A DNA stretch of 64,000 bases from Diphasiastrum complanatum (lineage: Eukaryota; Streptophyta; Lycopodiopsida; Lycopodiales; Lycopodiaceae), in assembly GCA_029204225.1 (NCBI GenBank), contig CM055092.1, positions 59,518,077 to 59,582,076 of the forward strand, read 5' to 3'. This document shows, in pieces, positions 12,494 through 24,248 of this stretch. A model generated the notes under the pieces. It was not told the origin of the DNA. It did not search any database and saw only the letters and a list, made by a program, of their open reading frames with translations. The position numbers and the translations under genes were made by a program. How positions within the stretch are numbered: the stretch's first letter is position 1; each line of letters opens with the position of its first letter.

Positions 12494-13537
12494 GCAATCA
12501 CGGGTAAAATGGTCAGGACTCTTAAAACGAAAGCAAAGATGCTTCTGCTGAAGGTCAGCGAACTCTGCAGACGTGTAACGTCGGACAAAAGCAGGTCGAG
12601 GAGTCGGAGACGAAGGGACAATGGAGAGAGCTGGAACAGAAGGGGCAGGTGTAGGGGTAGACGTAGCGGGAAAAGATGAAGCAGAAGGACGTGGTCGGGA
12701 GAAGCGGGAAGGAACGGTGTCAGACTACTTATGCTGTAAAGTACTGGCAAGAGACATCGCCTCAACAAGTGTGGGAGGACGGAAGGAAGAAACATCATAA
12801 CGTAAAGCACCACGAAGCCCAGCAATGAAACGAGAAATAAGCTCAGTGGGCTGTAGATCTGTGAAAAGATAAGAAAGCTCCATAAACTGATCTGTATAAG
12901 AAGCAAGATCACTGGTCTGAGTGAGACTACGGAATGTATCACATTGGCGGTCGAGCCACTGAGGATCAATCATAGCATGACGGAGGCCACAGTGAAAAGT
13001 ATGCCATACATGGAGCCCTTCCCGATTACGATCAGCTCTATAAACTCGCCACCACGTGGCGGCGCGTCCATCTAAATGTAAAGCAGCCAACTGGATCTTT
13101 TGAGGATCAGTCTAAGGGTAGATCTGAAAATATGTGTCAAGCTTAGCAAACCAATTCTCTAATAAGTTCCCGTCAGAGGAACCGGAATAGGTAGCAAGCT
13201 GTAGCCTATCACGAAAGTCTCGAACAAAGTGTGGCTCAGGAAGTGGGGGACGTGAAAAGAAACCAGGAGGTGGGTTAGGTGGAATGAACGGTCCACCACC
13301 AGACTGACTAGCAGAGGAAGATGGAAATCCAAATGGAGGGGGAGTCCCAAATGAAGGAAAAACAGGAGCTTTACCAAGACCATGAGGCTGTAAAGAATCA
13401 ATCTGTGACTGCATAGTAGCAAAGCTTGTCATAACGCTATCGAAGCGAAGAACGAGGCCAGAAAGGGTCTCATCCATGCGACGAAACTGATCGGATAAGG
13501 TTTCTTGAGTAGTCTCACTCGGGGTAGGTGAATGTGC
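12494..13537 (-). pseudogene. gypsy gag (capsid and nucleocapsid) region (decayed)
   Basis: The chosen start is the ATG for MAHSPTPSETTQ at 13537; an upstream ATG at 13594 gives a less typical leader. The capsid region includes ENWFAKLDTYF, then after TAG (about 13113) LAALHLDGRAATWW and DLASYTDQFMELS. A second TAG lies at about 12725. The nucleocapsid zinc knuckle at 12494-12535 reads [14 protein letters not shown]: the second Cys of CCHC is Phe, so zinc binding should fail. Confidence 0.9.
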
Positions 13538-14206
13538 CATAATGATAGTGGAAGGAATAGACAAAAACTTGAGAGAGTGGACTCTTGTCGTCACCCCAAA
13601 TTAGTCTATTAAAACCACTATTATCACAACTAAAAAAAGGACGGCAATCAGCAAATGAAAAAAGTGAAAATGAAGGCTGTAAAACTGCGCTGGACAGCCA
13701 GGAGGCAAGTGACAAATTGGAGTATCAAACGGAGTTGGAATTTCGTGAAATTTGGTTAACGATGGGCAATGGACAGCCTGCAAATTAGGTGTGAAAAGTG
13801 GCTGCAAACGGAGACAAAAACGGACGAAAGTGACAAGTATGAAGCGGCTGGACAGCCTGCAAACAAAAGTGAGAGGGCTGAAAATGGGAGGAGGAACGAA
13901 TGAAAGAGATGAGGGAATTGGGCGTTGGAGAGCCTGCAAACAAGCTGGAAATGGATGATAGAGGGTTGGAACTTGGGCGCCGGAAATAATCTGCTCAAAA
14001 AAAAAAAAAAATTCCGGCCGCCAAATTTAGCGGAAGTACTTCCGCTAACTATCTGCTAAAGCTCCGCCAAGGAAAATGCTTTGACAGGAGCTGGTCCTTC
14101 TCCAAACTGTGCTGAATGTTGCTGAAGCAAAGAGACGAAAGCCCTCAGCAAGGAAAATGGGCACCCAATCAGAAAATCAGATCTAAAATTCAGCAATCAG
14201 GAAAGT

Positions 14207-14218
14207 GCTCTGATACCA
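14207..14218 (-). promoter_or_regulatory. primer binding site, initiator tRNA-Met type
   Basis: The plus strand is gctctgatacca; element sense is TGGTATCAGAGC, immediately after the 5' LTR end TAACT. Confidence 0.9.
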
Positions 14219-14661
14219 AGTTACGAATAGAGCCACAGTTGATCTAGAGCTAAGCTATGAAAGCATCACATAAGCAAGACTTAAGCTATGAAAGCAGCAC
14301 ATAAGCAAGACTTAACCCTAGAAAGCAGGAAAGAGAGAGATTAAGGAGTTTAAAGAGAGAGATCAATATCATCAGCTGAATAACAAATGGCACAGTTTCC
14401 CTACTTATAGCCAAGAGGAAGCCCTAAAAGGAAGCTTCCGGTGGCTGGGGCCCAACTGGGAGGGAAAATAGTGCGCCCTCCAAGAAGGCCCCCACTCTCC
14501 AGTAATATGTCCAAATGGCTTAATAATGAATAATAAGGCCAAAGGCCAACCATATAGTCTAAGTGTCACTAATGAATAGAAAAGGGCCCAAGGCCTGCTT
14601 ATGCATAAAGTAAAGTAAATGTAAATGGACGCGGCGAATGTAATGAGCCGAGTCCATAACT
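14219..14661 (-). repeat. 5' LTR of the gypsy element
   Basis: 443 bp, about 97 percent identical by eye to 8823-9243 apart from a 22-bp insertion near 14341-14362 that repeats the local motif aaagagagaga. Confidence 0.93.
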
Positions 14662-14814
14662 GGCCCAATGTTGGACTCACACACGCAGGATGCCAACTGG
14701 TCGCCTGTTTCTAATACTTCCGACTCTCTACTGTATTTATGTACTATTTGGTCTTATTGCAAAAGCCTCTTGCCATATTCTAGAATATTCCATGTCGTTC
14801 CCAGATTCGGACAA

Positions 14815-15110
14815 CACGATCTGAATTTGATGAAGGACACCAAATGCATGCTGGCCAAGGAGTACAAAATGACTGATATTGGTCCAGCCCACTATTGTCT
14901 CGAAATCGAAATTTTCCGAATTTGACCCAGCCAACTGTCACCCAACAGAGATATCTTACCAACATGCTGAAAAGTTATGGAATGGCTAACTGCAAACCAA
15001 GCCTATTTCCAATCGACCCAGGTTTGAAGCTGCCAAAGGAACAATCTCCTCAAACTGAGGCAAAAAAGGAAGAGATGAAGCAACATTGTTACGCTCTTCA
15101 AAAATACAAT
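14815..15110 (+). pseudogene. Ty1/copia reverse transcriptase fragment
   Basis: The frame 14668-14925 carries DTKCMLAKEYKMTDIGPAHY and CLEIEIFR, then a frame change to 14895-15134 with VTQQRYLTNMLKSYGMANCK and PSLFPIDPGLKLPKE. These match the copia RT thumb (F-MTDLGP-HYFLGIE and I-Q-KYI--LL--FGM--CKP). No LTR is seen. The piece ends before the RNase H region. Confidence 0.8.
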
Positions 15111-15225
15111 TTATTTAAACTAGGAAAACCATAAAAACTATTAATATATCCTACTATATTTTCAAATTCGCATGACCTTTTCTGGCATCAATGTATGTAT
15201 ACTTTCCACGTCCCACCAACTCGCC

Positions 15226-15246
15226 TTGCTCTTCTCTCTCTCTCTA
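15226..15246. repeat. short (CT)n run at the left end of LINE-b
   Basis: gctcttctctctctctctag. It directly abuts the first LINE-b base pair. Confidence 0.8.
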
Positions 15247-16796
15247 GGCCAAAACATAGCGTCTGAGAGAGATAACTCGGTCTGACGGGAAGCCCTGAAG
15301 CATCCAGGTGAAGAAAGTGAATGCGGTAGAACTGACGCTTAACCCGTGATGGATCCAGGTGAGACCAAACAGTATGTATGTATGCTCTGTAGATCTGTTA
15401 GCAAATGAATGCATGAGTCCCATTTGGGAGGTCAGACATAGATAATGCCCAGCTATGTAGAAAGTCCGAAGCATACTGAAACCATGAAGACTTAGCCTGG
15501 CCCGAATCATCCGGCTAAGCATGTGAATCTGCAAACGCGAGATGTCACTCCATGTGTCTCTAGATAGGCCTCGGCACCATGTCTCTGCTGAATACCGTGC
15601 AATTGGAGAAAGAGTCGAAGAAAAAAGAGGCGACAACGTGTATCCGGGTCATGCACGTAATAAGTAGAGGAAAACCTCTCCGTCTAAACAAGAGTAGAGC
15701 GCCCCTTGCGGAGCCTAGCCAATGCAGCTTGTCTAAGAAAAAGCAATGGACCAGAGAAGAGAACACCCAGGTATGTATAAGACGCCACTATCTCTAGAAG
15801 CTGTCCATCAAAATAGAACATAGTGTCTCTCATATGCTGCCTATTGGTGTTAAACACCATAACCTTAGTCTTACCAATGTTCACCATCAGCCCCCATATC
15901 TGACAGAAAGTATACAAGGCATCCAAATGTCGCTGAAGTCCTGCAGCCGAACTAGATACTAGAACCACATCATCTGCATAAAGAAGGATAGGGATAACAA
16001 TATCTGCTAGAGGACAATCATCTCCACCTTCTTCGCGAATGATCTGCTCAAGGTCGTCAATGTATAGAGCAAATAGGTTGGGTGACAAAGGACACCCCGG
16101 CTTTACTCCGACCGTACTATGAATATATGAAGACCATCCATCTCAATCACGGAATCAGGCCAAAACTCTCTCATATAATGTGATGATAGCAGCAATGACC
16201 TCTTGTGAGAAACCAAGGGATGCCAAACGCTGCTTACTATGAGATCAGAGGCAGATACCACTGTCTCTATCGGGACACTCCACTCACGCTTGGTTCCTTC
16301 TTTGCCTATCCAGATTCGAGATGTGTTGATTTACTTTTGCGAGAGATGTTCTCTTTGAGATCTTCACTTCTATCGGATGATCAGGATGTTGGCCACAGCC
16401 AGCCACATATTACAATTTTCTTTCAGAAAAGAGTTAGGGAGTATACTTCGGATAGTGAGATTGACATTCCAGCTCATCGACCAAAGTTCCAGAGTCTTCC
16501 TCGACCTCCAGAGTTCGTCACCAAACCCTAAACCATGTGCCTCACACCAGATCACACAGTTTTTCTCTCCCAGTTAGTGAGTTTTATTCCTCCACGTAGC
16601 TGGCGGTTAAGCTATTGCTTTTGTAACCTCACCATAGCTGGAGGTTAAGCTTTGGTTTTATTTCCAGTTTATTTCTGTTTTTAGTTTTACCTGATAGAAA
16701 TAAGTCCGACATGGACAATGCTCCTTTCTGATGTACTTTTTCTTTGTCTTCTATGCCCAAGGGCACTCTATAGACATTCATATATTCTATTCTATT
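15247..16796 (+). mobile_element. LINE-b: L1-like copy with inverted 5' part (twin-priming type)
   Basis: From about 16240 down to 15247 the minus strand reads ORF2 from [12 protein letters not shown] through the RT palm ([13 protein letters not shown] near 15980), [13 protein letters not shown] and TYLGVLFSG to LRRYV. From about 16241 the plus strand continues the same ORF2 further downstream ([19 protein letters not shown]) to its end at 16531 and then the 3' UTR to 16796. About 0.4-0.5 kb between the two parts is missing at the junction. The plus part contains the PIP-box QPHITIFF (16400-16423) followed by QKRVRE. The RT part has TAG near 15685 where sister copies have CAG. The 3' UTR has the family stem-loops and ends in (TATTC)n(CT)n. 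Confidence 0.88.
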
Positions 16797-16802
16797 CTAT
16801 TC

Positions 16803-16874
<72 letters not shown>
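16790..16874. repeat. (TATTC)n(CT)n microsatellite between two LINEs
   Basis: Four TATTC-like units pass into about 34 CT units. It is the tail of LINE-b and abuts the start of LINE-c. Confidence 0.95.
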
Positions 16875-16875
<1 letters not shown>

Positions 16876-17391
16876 GCGATGGCTGCTCCTCCAACGATGG
16901 CTGCTGCCCTGCCCTAGTCCGCCCTCTTCAACACCATGGCCCCTCCTCCTCCTCGCGCCCCTGCTACTCGTAGGTCCTCAAGATCCCCTGCCACCTCCTC
17001 ACTCACCCCCCTCGCTGACCACTCACCTCATATCCTCACTGCTCCTCCCCCAACCCACCCCCCCTCACTGACCTCTCAGATCTCCCCCTCGCTGATCTCT
17101 CATGCCCTCCTATCGCTGCCACCCCCTAACCCACCCCCCTCGCTGACCCCTCCACCCACCCATCCTCCTCACCCCCTCTCGCTGCCACTCCACCCCCCCC
17201 TCTCGCTGCCCCCTCACCTAACCCCCTCGCTGATCCCTTGCCTCCTCTCACGGTCATTCCAGCCCCCCCCCCCCCCCCCTTCGCTCTCACTTCAGCTCAC
17301 CCCCTCGATGACCCCTCCCTCTCCTGCTATAACTCCCACCCCCCTCTCTGATGGCTCACCACCCCCCCCCCCCTTCGGTGCTGTCCACTGA
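16875..17391 (+). mobile_element. LINE-c, 5' part: proline-rich ORF1 start
   Basis: It begins agcgatggctgctcctcc right after the CT repeat. The open frame 16936-17391 (MAPPPPRAPATRRSSRSPAT) is a Pro/Ser-rich stretch with C runs (17264-17278), like the ORF1 N-termini at 24090-24600 and 39906-40590. It breaks off at 17391 where unrelated LTR-element leader sequence starts. The ORF2 end of probably the same copy resumes at 19090. Confidence 0.7.
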
Positions 17392-18587
17392 TATGGCAGT
17401 GCTACATGCCATGCAGGCAGCACGGCATAACCTGATTCTAAATCAATTCTAGGTCAATATGCAATTCTCCATGAGAAATTACTATATCCTAGCGAGAAAT
17501 TGTCTCTACACAATTCTCATCAATATGCCTATGTACAAACAACTAGTTTATGCATGCAAATAACTTAGTTCAAGGAATACTCTGTAGATCCACAGGATTT
17601 GAAAGTTTGTACAAAAGGTTTTATGATCCCACAAAGATTCACTACATAGCATATCTCTACAGATATCTCATGATCTGTACACATTTCTTTCTTAACCGAG
17701 AATCCTGTAACTTGGTTATCCTCTAAGAGAGAATATTTCTCAAAGTGTGCCATTTCACAACCAAAATCTCAACCGGAGATTAACTCAAAAGAATATATTG
17801 TTAGCATGAATTTCCATCCTTGCATCAACCCACGGATCTTAGTCCTTACTAAGACCAAGTTGATTGCTTCCAGCAAGGAACAGGTTTCAACAAACCCCCA
17901 TCTTGCAATAGAATTCCCAAGTTTTGACACAAATCAATCAGACTTATAATCAGTAACTCTTCTACTACAAGAGTTTCTTCTAATTTCCTTCTCTTACATC
18001 TTCAAACCAGATATCCACTATAATCCTTAAAGGATTTCTGTAATATCAAAATATCCTATCGTTTCTGATTTTTGAAAACAGGTCCGTCATCTCTCATATA
18101 ATAGATTCCTCCTGGAATCTATGATAGATGTTTCTCCTTGATAACTTTCTTTTCTTCCTACTTCTCCCCCCTTTTTAATAGGAAACGACACGAGTTTCCA
18201 AGGGGTGCATATCCATCTAGATTCACCCTAGGAGAAGTTTCAAAGAAAAGTTCCGAGAAAATCTTAGATTTACGAGGTTATTGCGGTCAACTAATCCAGT
18301 TAGTTTTAGATCTTCATTTTGGAATCGCCTGCGTCCCATACCACAGGTTCTTCCTCCATGAAGGCCCTCCACTTCCTGATCAAAGTGTTAGAAAAAATAA
18401 TTACAAGTATATGAAGTTCTCGGGAATTATTAATAAATTCCAACTTCATAAAACAATTTCCATTAATATTTTCTTTCGCCGCTTTTCATAATCTCTACGG
18501 TCACTGAAAGGATAGTAGGTTTCGTCCTAACATGCCTTGAGTGACAGATTTAGAAACGGGGAAGAATGAGTCGGCTTTTTCTTGATC
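17392..18587 (-). other. non-coding leader of an LTR retrotransposon fragment
   Basis: About 1.2 kb without a convincing frame between the LINE-c ORF1 part and a minus-strand LTR. It lies directly downstream (minus sense) of the primer site and LTR, so it is best read as the 5' leader of a truncated element. Confidence 0.5.
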
Positions 18588-18596
18588 TGATACCAA
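18588..18596 (-). promoter_or_regulatory. primer binding site next to LTR
   Basis: Plus strand tgataccaa; in minus sense TTGGTATCAGATC follows the LTR end CTTTACA. It is initiator tRNA-Met-like with divergence beyond the first ten bases. Confidence 0.7.
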
Positions 18597-19089
18597 TGTA
18601 AAGTTCTCAAACCAAGAATTCTATTCTAAGCGTGCCAATCACAAGCAACACAAGGGAAACGGATGGTGGACAAACCAACCCAACCAAACCTAGATCAAAC
18701 GGATCTAGCCCCCAAGCTATGGATCAATCACAAAGAGGAATGAGGCATCACACCAACACCATACGGCTACTAGTCTCACAATCAAGGATACACTAGTGAG
18801 AGCCCAATAGGTATACTTATACCCTCCAAGGCCCATGCACCACTAGTAGTGCACTGTGACACCTCACTGGACACCTCTGCAGCCTATCTGGGCCACGTCA
18901 TCCAGTTGCCCAATGACTCACTGATAGACCCATACAAATCCACCATCATGAGTTTCGGCCTACAACCATTAATTATGACCTTTACACATAAGGGCTCCAA
19001 TTCCCTTATAGTCATAATTAGCTTACGGGTTGTTGGTCTACTGATCTCTAGCATAGACACGCTATCCGAGACTAGTCATGGGCATGACA
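18597..19089 (-). repeat. 5' LTR of a truncated Ty3/gypsy element (TGTCATGCCC family)
   Basis: 493 bp. In minus sense it starts TGTCATGCCC and ends CTTTACA, canonical TG/CA ends. Sister copies are the solo LTR at 38368-38855 and the 3' LTR at 33704-34140. All three share an internal palindrome (here arms 18970-18979 and 19011-19020). Confidence 0.85.
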
Positions 19090-19690
19090 GTTATGGTCTT
19101 CAACACTTCTTGAGCCTTCATGCAACGCCAGGAGCTCACCCTAGATGGACAGGCCTTAGAGGTAGTTTCCTCTTATACCTATTTGGGGATTCTCTTTTCT
19201 GGTCCTACCTTCAGCATGCAACAGGCTGCCACCACCCGACTTGGGAAGGGGCAATCCTCTCTTGTTCAGCTTGAGCAGTTCTACTTCAGGCAGCTCATCC
19301 GAGATGCTCGCAGTAAGTGTAGGCTTTTTGATACTATTGTCACCCCCACAGCCTTATATGCAGCAGAGACATGGTGTCTCGGCCACCCTTCATCACACTG
19401 GGCCGGCATTTCACGATTGCAGACCACCATGTTAGCTCGTATGATTCGGGCGAAGCCCTCGGTTCCATGAGATCCTTCTTGCAGAGTTTGTCGTTCCACC
19501 CATTCAGATATATGTCGCGTTCCAGCTTATCGCATACATTAAGAGAATCCAGGCTCTGCTCGATGAGGATATGAGATATACACAGACAGCACTTGTTTCC
19601 TCACACTTTCTTCATGACCAGGGCTATCAACTATGGTGGTTCTCCCAGGCATCCCATTTCCTCCTTGAGTTTAAAGGTCCTTGTGATGGA
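19090..19690 (+). mobile_element. LINE-c, 3' part: ORF2 downstream of RT palm
   Basis: It picks up inside the family motif KVMVFNTS (vMVFNTS here, with TGA at about 19111), then continues with [28 protein letters not shown] and [13 protein letters not shown]. It degenerates after 19570 and has no 3' UTR, so the copy is cut at both sides. Confidence 0.8.
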
Positions 19691-20489
19691 GAAAGGTTTG
19701 AATGTGCTCACAAATTGCGGAGATACGATGATCCACAATCAGCAGCTACTCATTCATTGCCCCAACTTTACAGCTTCATCACATCAATAGCATTTTGCAG
19801 CTTCATCATTTTCTTTAGACCAACAGTGGTGAAATTTTCTATTTGAGGGCAGGTTATATGCCAAATATTTGCTAATTCATAGTTTTGGGAAATGACATGT
19901 AGTTGGATAGGTACATGTTTCCCCAACATGCAAAACACAGGGAAACGTTCTAGGAAACAGCAAGTGGGAGAAAAACTTTCCTTTATTATGAGCACCATAT
20001 AGCACTTTTTCATCTGGGAAACAGGCTCCCCTGTTGGAGAAACATGTTTTGACTCATGATTTGTGTTAAAACCTTGCATGGATGGAATTCATTAAACATG
20101 GATGGAGTTTCCCATTTCAAAATTGTTTTTTGTTTCTCGTTTCTTGTATCCATTGGGGGCTCTGTGTGAATCATTTCCCAAACTATAAAAGGACAACGGT
20201 TCTGCACCTTGATTTACCTCCATTTGGATGTAAGTCGTCCTAAGTTTTGTTAGGACCCCACATCTAGCATTGGCACAACATTCATAATTCAAAATGCATT
20301 TATCCAGTAACTAAAATAGTGCACACACTAGCTTCCGTAATCAGAATCAGTGACATCTTATAGTGGCCGCTGAGAAGCTTAGCTCTACTTCAATTAGTTT
20401 GAGTTCTAAGAATGTATTTCACTGATTCTCTTCTATCAAAAATCCCAAGCCTTATCAATTCCTTTTGAAGAGGCATACACGCAAAACAA

Positions 20490-20490
<1 letters not shown>
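19691..20490. other. intron-type DNA, no recognisable gene
   Basis: No motif or open frame of note. If DEG7 continues leftwards this is part of its next intron; no further DEG7 exon was recognised between here and base 1. Confidence 0.5.

Positions 20491-20577
<87 letters not shown>
20491..20577. repeat. (TG)n(AG)n compound microsatellite
   Basis: About 27 TG units followed by about 16 AG units, 50 bp from the splice donor of the DEG7 exon 20629-20799. Confidence 0.97.
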
Positions 20578-20579
<2 letters not shown>

Positions 20580-20628
20580 CGTATAACATGCAAACCACTT
20601 AAATATTGCAACAGAGAAGACCTCACAC

Positions 20629-20799
20629 CTGTATCCACTTCAATAACTTCCATATTCATTGCACGGTAACGAGGGCAATCTGCAGCACCAACGTTCAATG
20701 CTACAGACGGATTTGTTACAACAGACTTTCTTGAAGTTGCTTGCAAGCTCCGATTCAAGCCAACTAGATACACAGCATCCCCTCTACTCAAAGGTGGTT
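20629..20799 (-). CDS. DEG7: DEG7 exon 15, last visible: domain 2
   Basis: Two bases of Glu, then [44 protein letters not shown] and one base of the next codon. Donor gtgtga. The next expected segment (FGSSFSG-like) was not found in 1-20600. Confidence 0.94.
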
Positions 20800-22187
20800 C
20801 TGTTGCAACAGAAAACATTGTGAAGGACAGCAGACCAGAAAAGTAATATCAAAAAAACTACATACAGCTAGAAAAATTTTGAGCTGGCAGTGTAATTGCA
20901 CAGAAAACAAGGAAGAACAGCCATACTATAATCTCGATCTTTCTGGAAAAAATATGGTCTATAGAGTTGATGACTTATGAAATAATGAACAAAACCAAAT
21001 ATGAGCTTCTGAAAGGTCAAGTGTATGATCATACTTAGTGTATAGAACCTTTGAAAACTAGCATCTTAGTGAACTTGTATGAAAATTAGACAAATAAAGT
21101 ACTAAATTTACCAGAAAGGAGAGTGGCTGCACGAACTGCAGCAGCACCTGCTGACCCAAGTGCAGCAGGGTCATAAGCAACAAGGGCAAAATTGTGCACT
21201 GGATGTAAAAACACGACCTACACTAGGCCACATAAAAAACTTCATAAGACCATGGCTTTAGTTCTTTATGGTTCATGTTTCAAATCACCAGAAATTTGTA
21301 AAAACAAAAGGTATGAGGACTAGTTCAACCCAAAATAACACTAAGTTGGCAAGTCTATGTATTTTTTTCTACAACAAATAACAAGGCACACCTCTGCAGG
21401 TATTTCAATGGGATATGCAGCAAATGAAAGCATCACATCCGATACAGAAATAGCGACCGTGTTTCGATCCACAGCCACCAAACCAAGGCTCTGAGAGTGA
21501 TGCACAATAACTCCAGTGCCAAAGAAGTGTTGGGCATGAACACCATCAAGCATTGCTGAAGGCGGTATGTGAACCTGTGAGAGTTAGAATAACTGGTTCT
21601 ATGAGTCATTTCCACACATAGAATTGCCAAAAATGTCTTCGAATACAGTTCGATGATTTGAAAATCATAAAAAATTCCAAACTCAGTCATTCTATAACAA
21701 ATAATCTGGACAGTAGCTTTTCAGAAGGACTAATCAAAGAGAAAAATCACGAATGCCAGCAAAGGAGTTTCATATCTTCCGACTTTATAGAGGTCCTCAT
21801 GCTGAAAGCTACCTAGATATGATAAAATAACTATTGTAAAAGCTGTTGTTAGAACCTCAATGTAGCATTTGCCAAATCCCGTCAAACAGGCATACATCAG
21901 AGGGTTTATGCCAATGTTCTATACAAAAGTGATGATGGCTCCCTATGATACCCTTTTTGAAAATAATTTCCCAATGATGACAGGTATCTATCATGTGATT
22001 GATGGAGTATTTTTTGAGATTTAAACTTTGGAAGGAAACATTTGTTTTCAAAATTTTGCTGGCCTGAAAAGCCTGGTCAGCCGTTCCGTAAAGATGCAAA
22101 TATGGGCAAGGGATGCGAGTCCTTATACTGGCTCTAAAAGAAAGATCAATCAATCAATCAATCAATCAATCTCTATCTATCTCTCTC

Positions 22188-22235
<48 letters not shown>

Positions 22236-24216
22236 GTCCTCCATCACCCTCCAGCTCCTCTGGCAAGAAAGACTAGGGGGAGCCCATGCTCTTCCTCTCC
22301 TCCCTCCACACGTCCCTCGTCACCATCTCCTTCCTCCACCCTCACCTCCCTAAGCCACGCTGCTGCGTAGCACTCCACCTCCGCCCCCTTTCCTCCATCG
22401 CCTTCCTCATCTCCTTCTTCCTCTTCTGCAGTACCTGTCCTGGGTCCTTCCTCTTCTATAGTACCTGTCCTCTTTGTCCTAACTAACCCATGTCCAGGGA
22501 CTGAGAACAGAGCTGCACTTGATCAAAGCTGAAATGCCTCAACTTAGAGAAGCTAATAACAAGCTGCAAAAGGAAGTGGCACGGGCACGTGGGCACATTG
22601 AAGCAAGAGCTTAGAGCCCAACCTATTCTTGCCACATCGGAATCATCAAACCACTTCAAAGAACTAGAAGCTAAAATTGAGCAGCAGGAGGAAGCCATGT
22701 CTTGGGCAGCCATGCTCAAGAAAGGGAGTAAGCCTACTACTCCTATCTCCTCGGTTATCTCAACTACTCTTTTAGAGGAGAGACTTTGGGAAAGCAAAGC
22801 TCTCGATATCCGGGTAAAGGGCATTGCGCATACCCAAAATGACATTGAAGAAGCGAAGCGTTTTCTTCAAACCACTTTAGACCACAATAGTGAAGGCCTT
22901 GATACGGCATGGTGAAAAAAAAACAAATAATACCACTCTGATTATTCATTTCACTTCGTCTACTACCCATAGAGATGTCTTACGAAAGAGGGCTAAGTTG
23001 AAAGATACACGAATCTTCATGAATGACAACCTCACATATATCCAAGTGGAAGAAATGCGTCAAGCCTTCCAAGAGGCCAAAGCATTTGGTCGACGTGTGA
23101 TTTATCGGGATGAACAGATTCGTTATCTTGACAGTGCACCTACTAGCTCCCACCAATAGGGAGTTGGGGCCCCCAGGTATGGGAGCATCCTGGGGCCCCC
23201 GTCCACACCATCTACGTATTGGGAATTGTAATGGTATAGACTCTTCATCTAATGTTGGCGACCTTATAGATTTCATCACAAATAGAGATATTCCTATTCT
23301 TTATGGAGACCCATGAGATGGCCCAAATCAGAGGACTATCTACATTCCCAAGTTACAGTTGGGATTCAGTATACAGGATAGAGGCGAGATCCACGAGCGG
23401 CAGAGGTTCAAGTGGCATCGCATGTTTATACAGAGAGTCACTACATTCGATCATAGAGTTCATCAGACATGACAAGTATGCACGATATATCTAGGTCCAC
23501 CTCATAGGACATGATATTGGATTGGCCAGGGATCTCTTCATTGTTGCTTGCTACTTCCCTCCAGAGTCCTCTTCTTATGTAGAGGACATTGGTTCTCCAT
23601 TCACTGATCTCTCCACAAACATTATCAAATTCTCAAATCGAGGGTATGTTCTTCTTATTTGTTGTTTTTAATGCCAGGAAAGCTGCACGACAGGTAGATT
23701 TCCATGATACTACTAACCAGCTATGCATATGAGCCATTGATTATGATGACATGGGAGTTACCAATTACCTCAGCCGACGCCATGGGACCTGTCACTAGTT
23801 ACGATGAATATTTATTGCAGCTAGGAGAAGCTCATGAGTTAGCCATTTATAATGGCCGAGCTTGTTGGCCTGATTCGAGCAGCTACACATGCCACCCTCA
23901 TAGTGGCGGGCATAGTGTCATTGACTATCTCCTGGGTTCACCATCTTCATTCAACCGGTATCACACTTTGAGGTCATTCCCACTACTCTCTCTGATCACT
24001 CTTTTCTAAACTTCCACCTGGGCTCTATCACAATTTCACGATCACCCCGTCCCTTCATTGATCGTACACCCAGATATACCTTCGCCCTGGAGATGGCGCC
24101 CTCAAGGAAGAAGGCCAGCCCTCGCACCATCTCTCCACGGGCCAGCCCTCCACGGCCTAACAGCCCTCCCTCCACCATCGCGCCCTCTCCCCCAACCCTT
24201 GCTGAGGTATCTCCTG

Positions 24217-24248
<32 letters not shown>

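Larger units (their letters stand above)
8823..14661 (-). mobile_element. Ty3/gypsy chromovirus-type retrotransposon, full length, inactive
   Basis: Two LTRs (8823-9243 and 14219-14661) flank a gag-pol region on the minus strand in the order gag, protease, RT, integrase, chromodomain. The insertion is flanked by the 5-bp duplication ggccc (8818-8822 and 14662-14666). The primer site gctctgatacca (14207-14218) abuts the 5' LTR and matches initiator tRNA-Met. By eye the LTRs differ at about 13-14 of 421 positions, plus a 22-bp insertion at about 14341-14362 in the right LTR, so the insertion is moderately old. The polyprotein has five in-frame stops, an RNase H deletion and a changed RT active site, so it cannot be autonomous. 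No canonical polypurine tract is seen next to 9243. Confidence 0.95.

Noticed and set aside
1-16088. Stop-codon reassignment (TAG as sense)
   Set aside because: DEG7 exons and sister LINE copies use CAG at equivalent places; decay by C-to-T change explains the TAGs.
16205-16240. Apparent start MRNQGMPNAA of the LINE-b plus frame
   Set aside because: These residues are read through the inverted segment; the true ORF2 part begins at about 16241.
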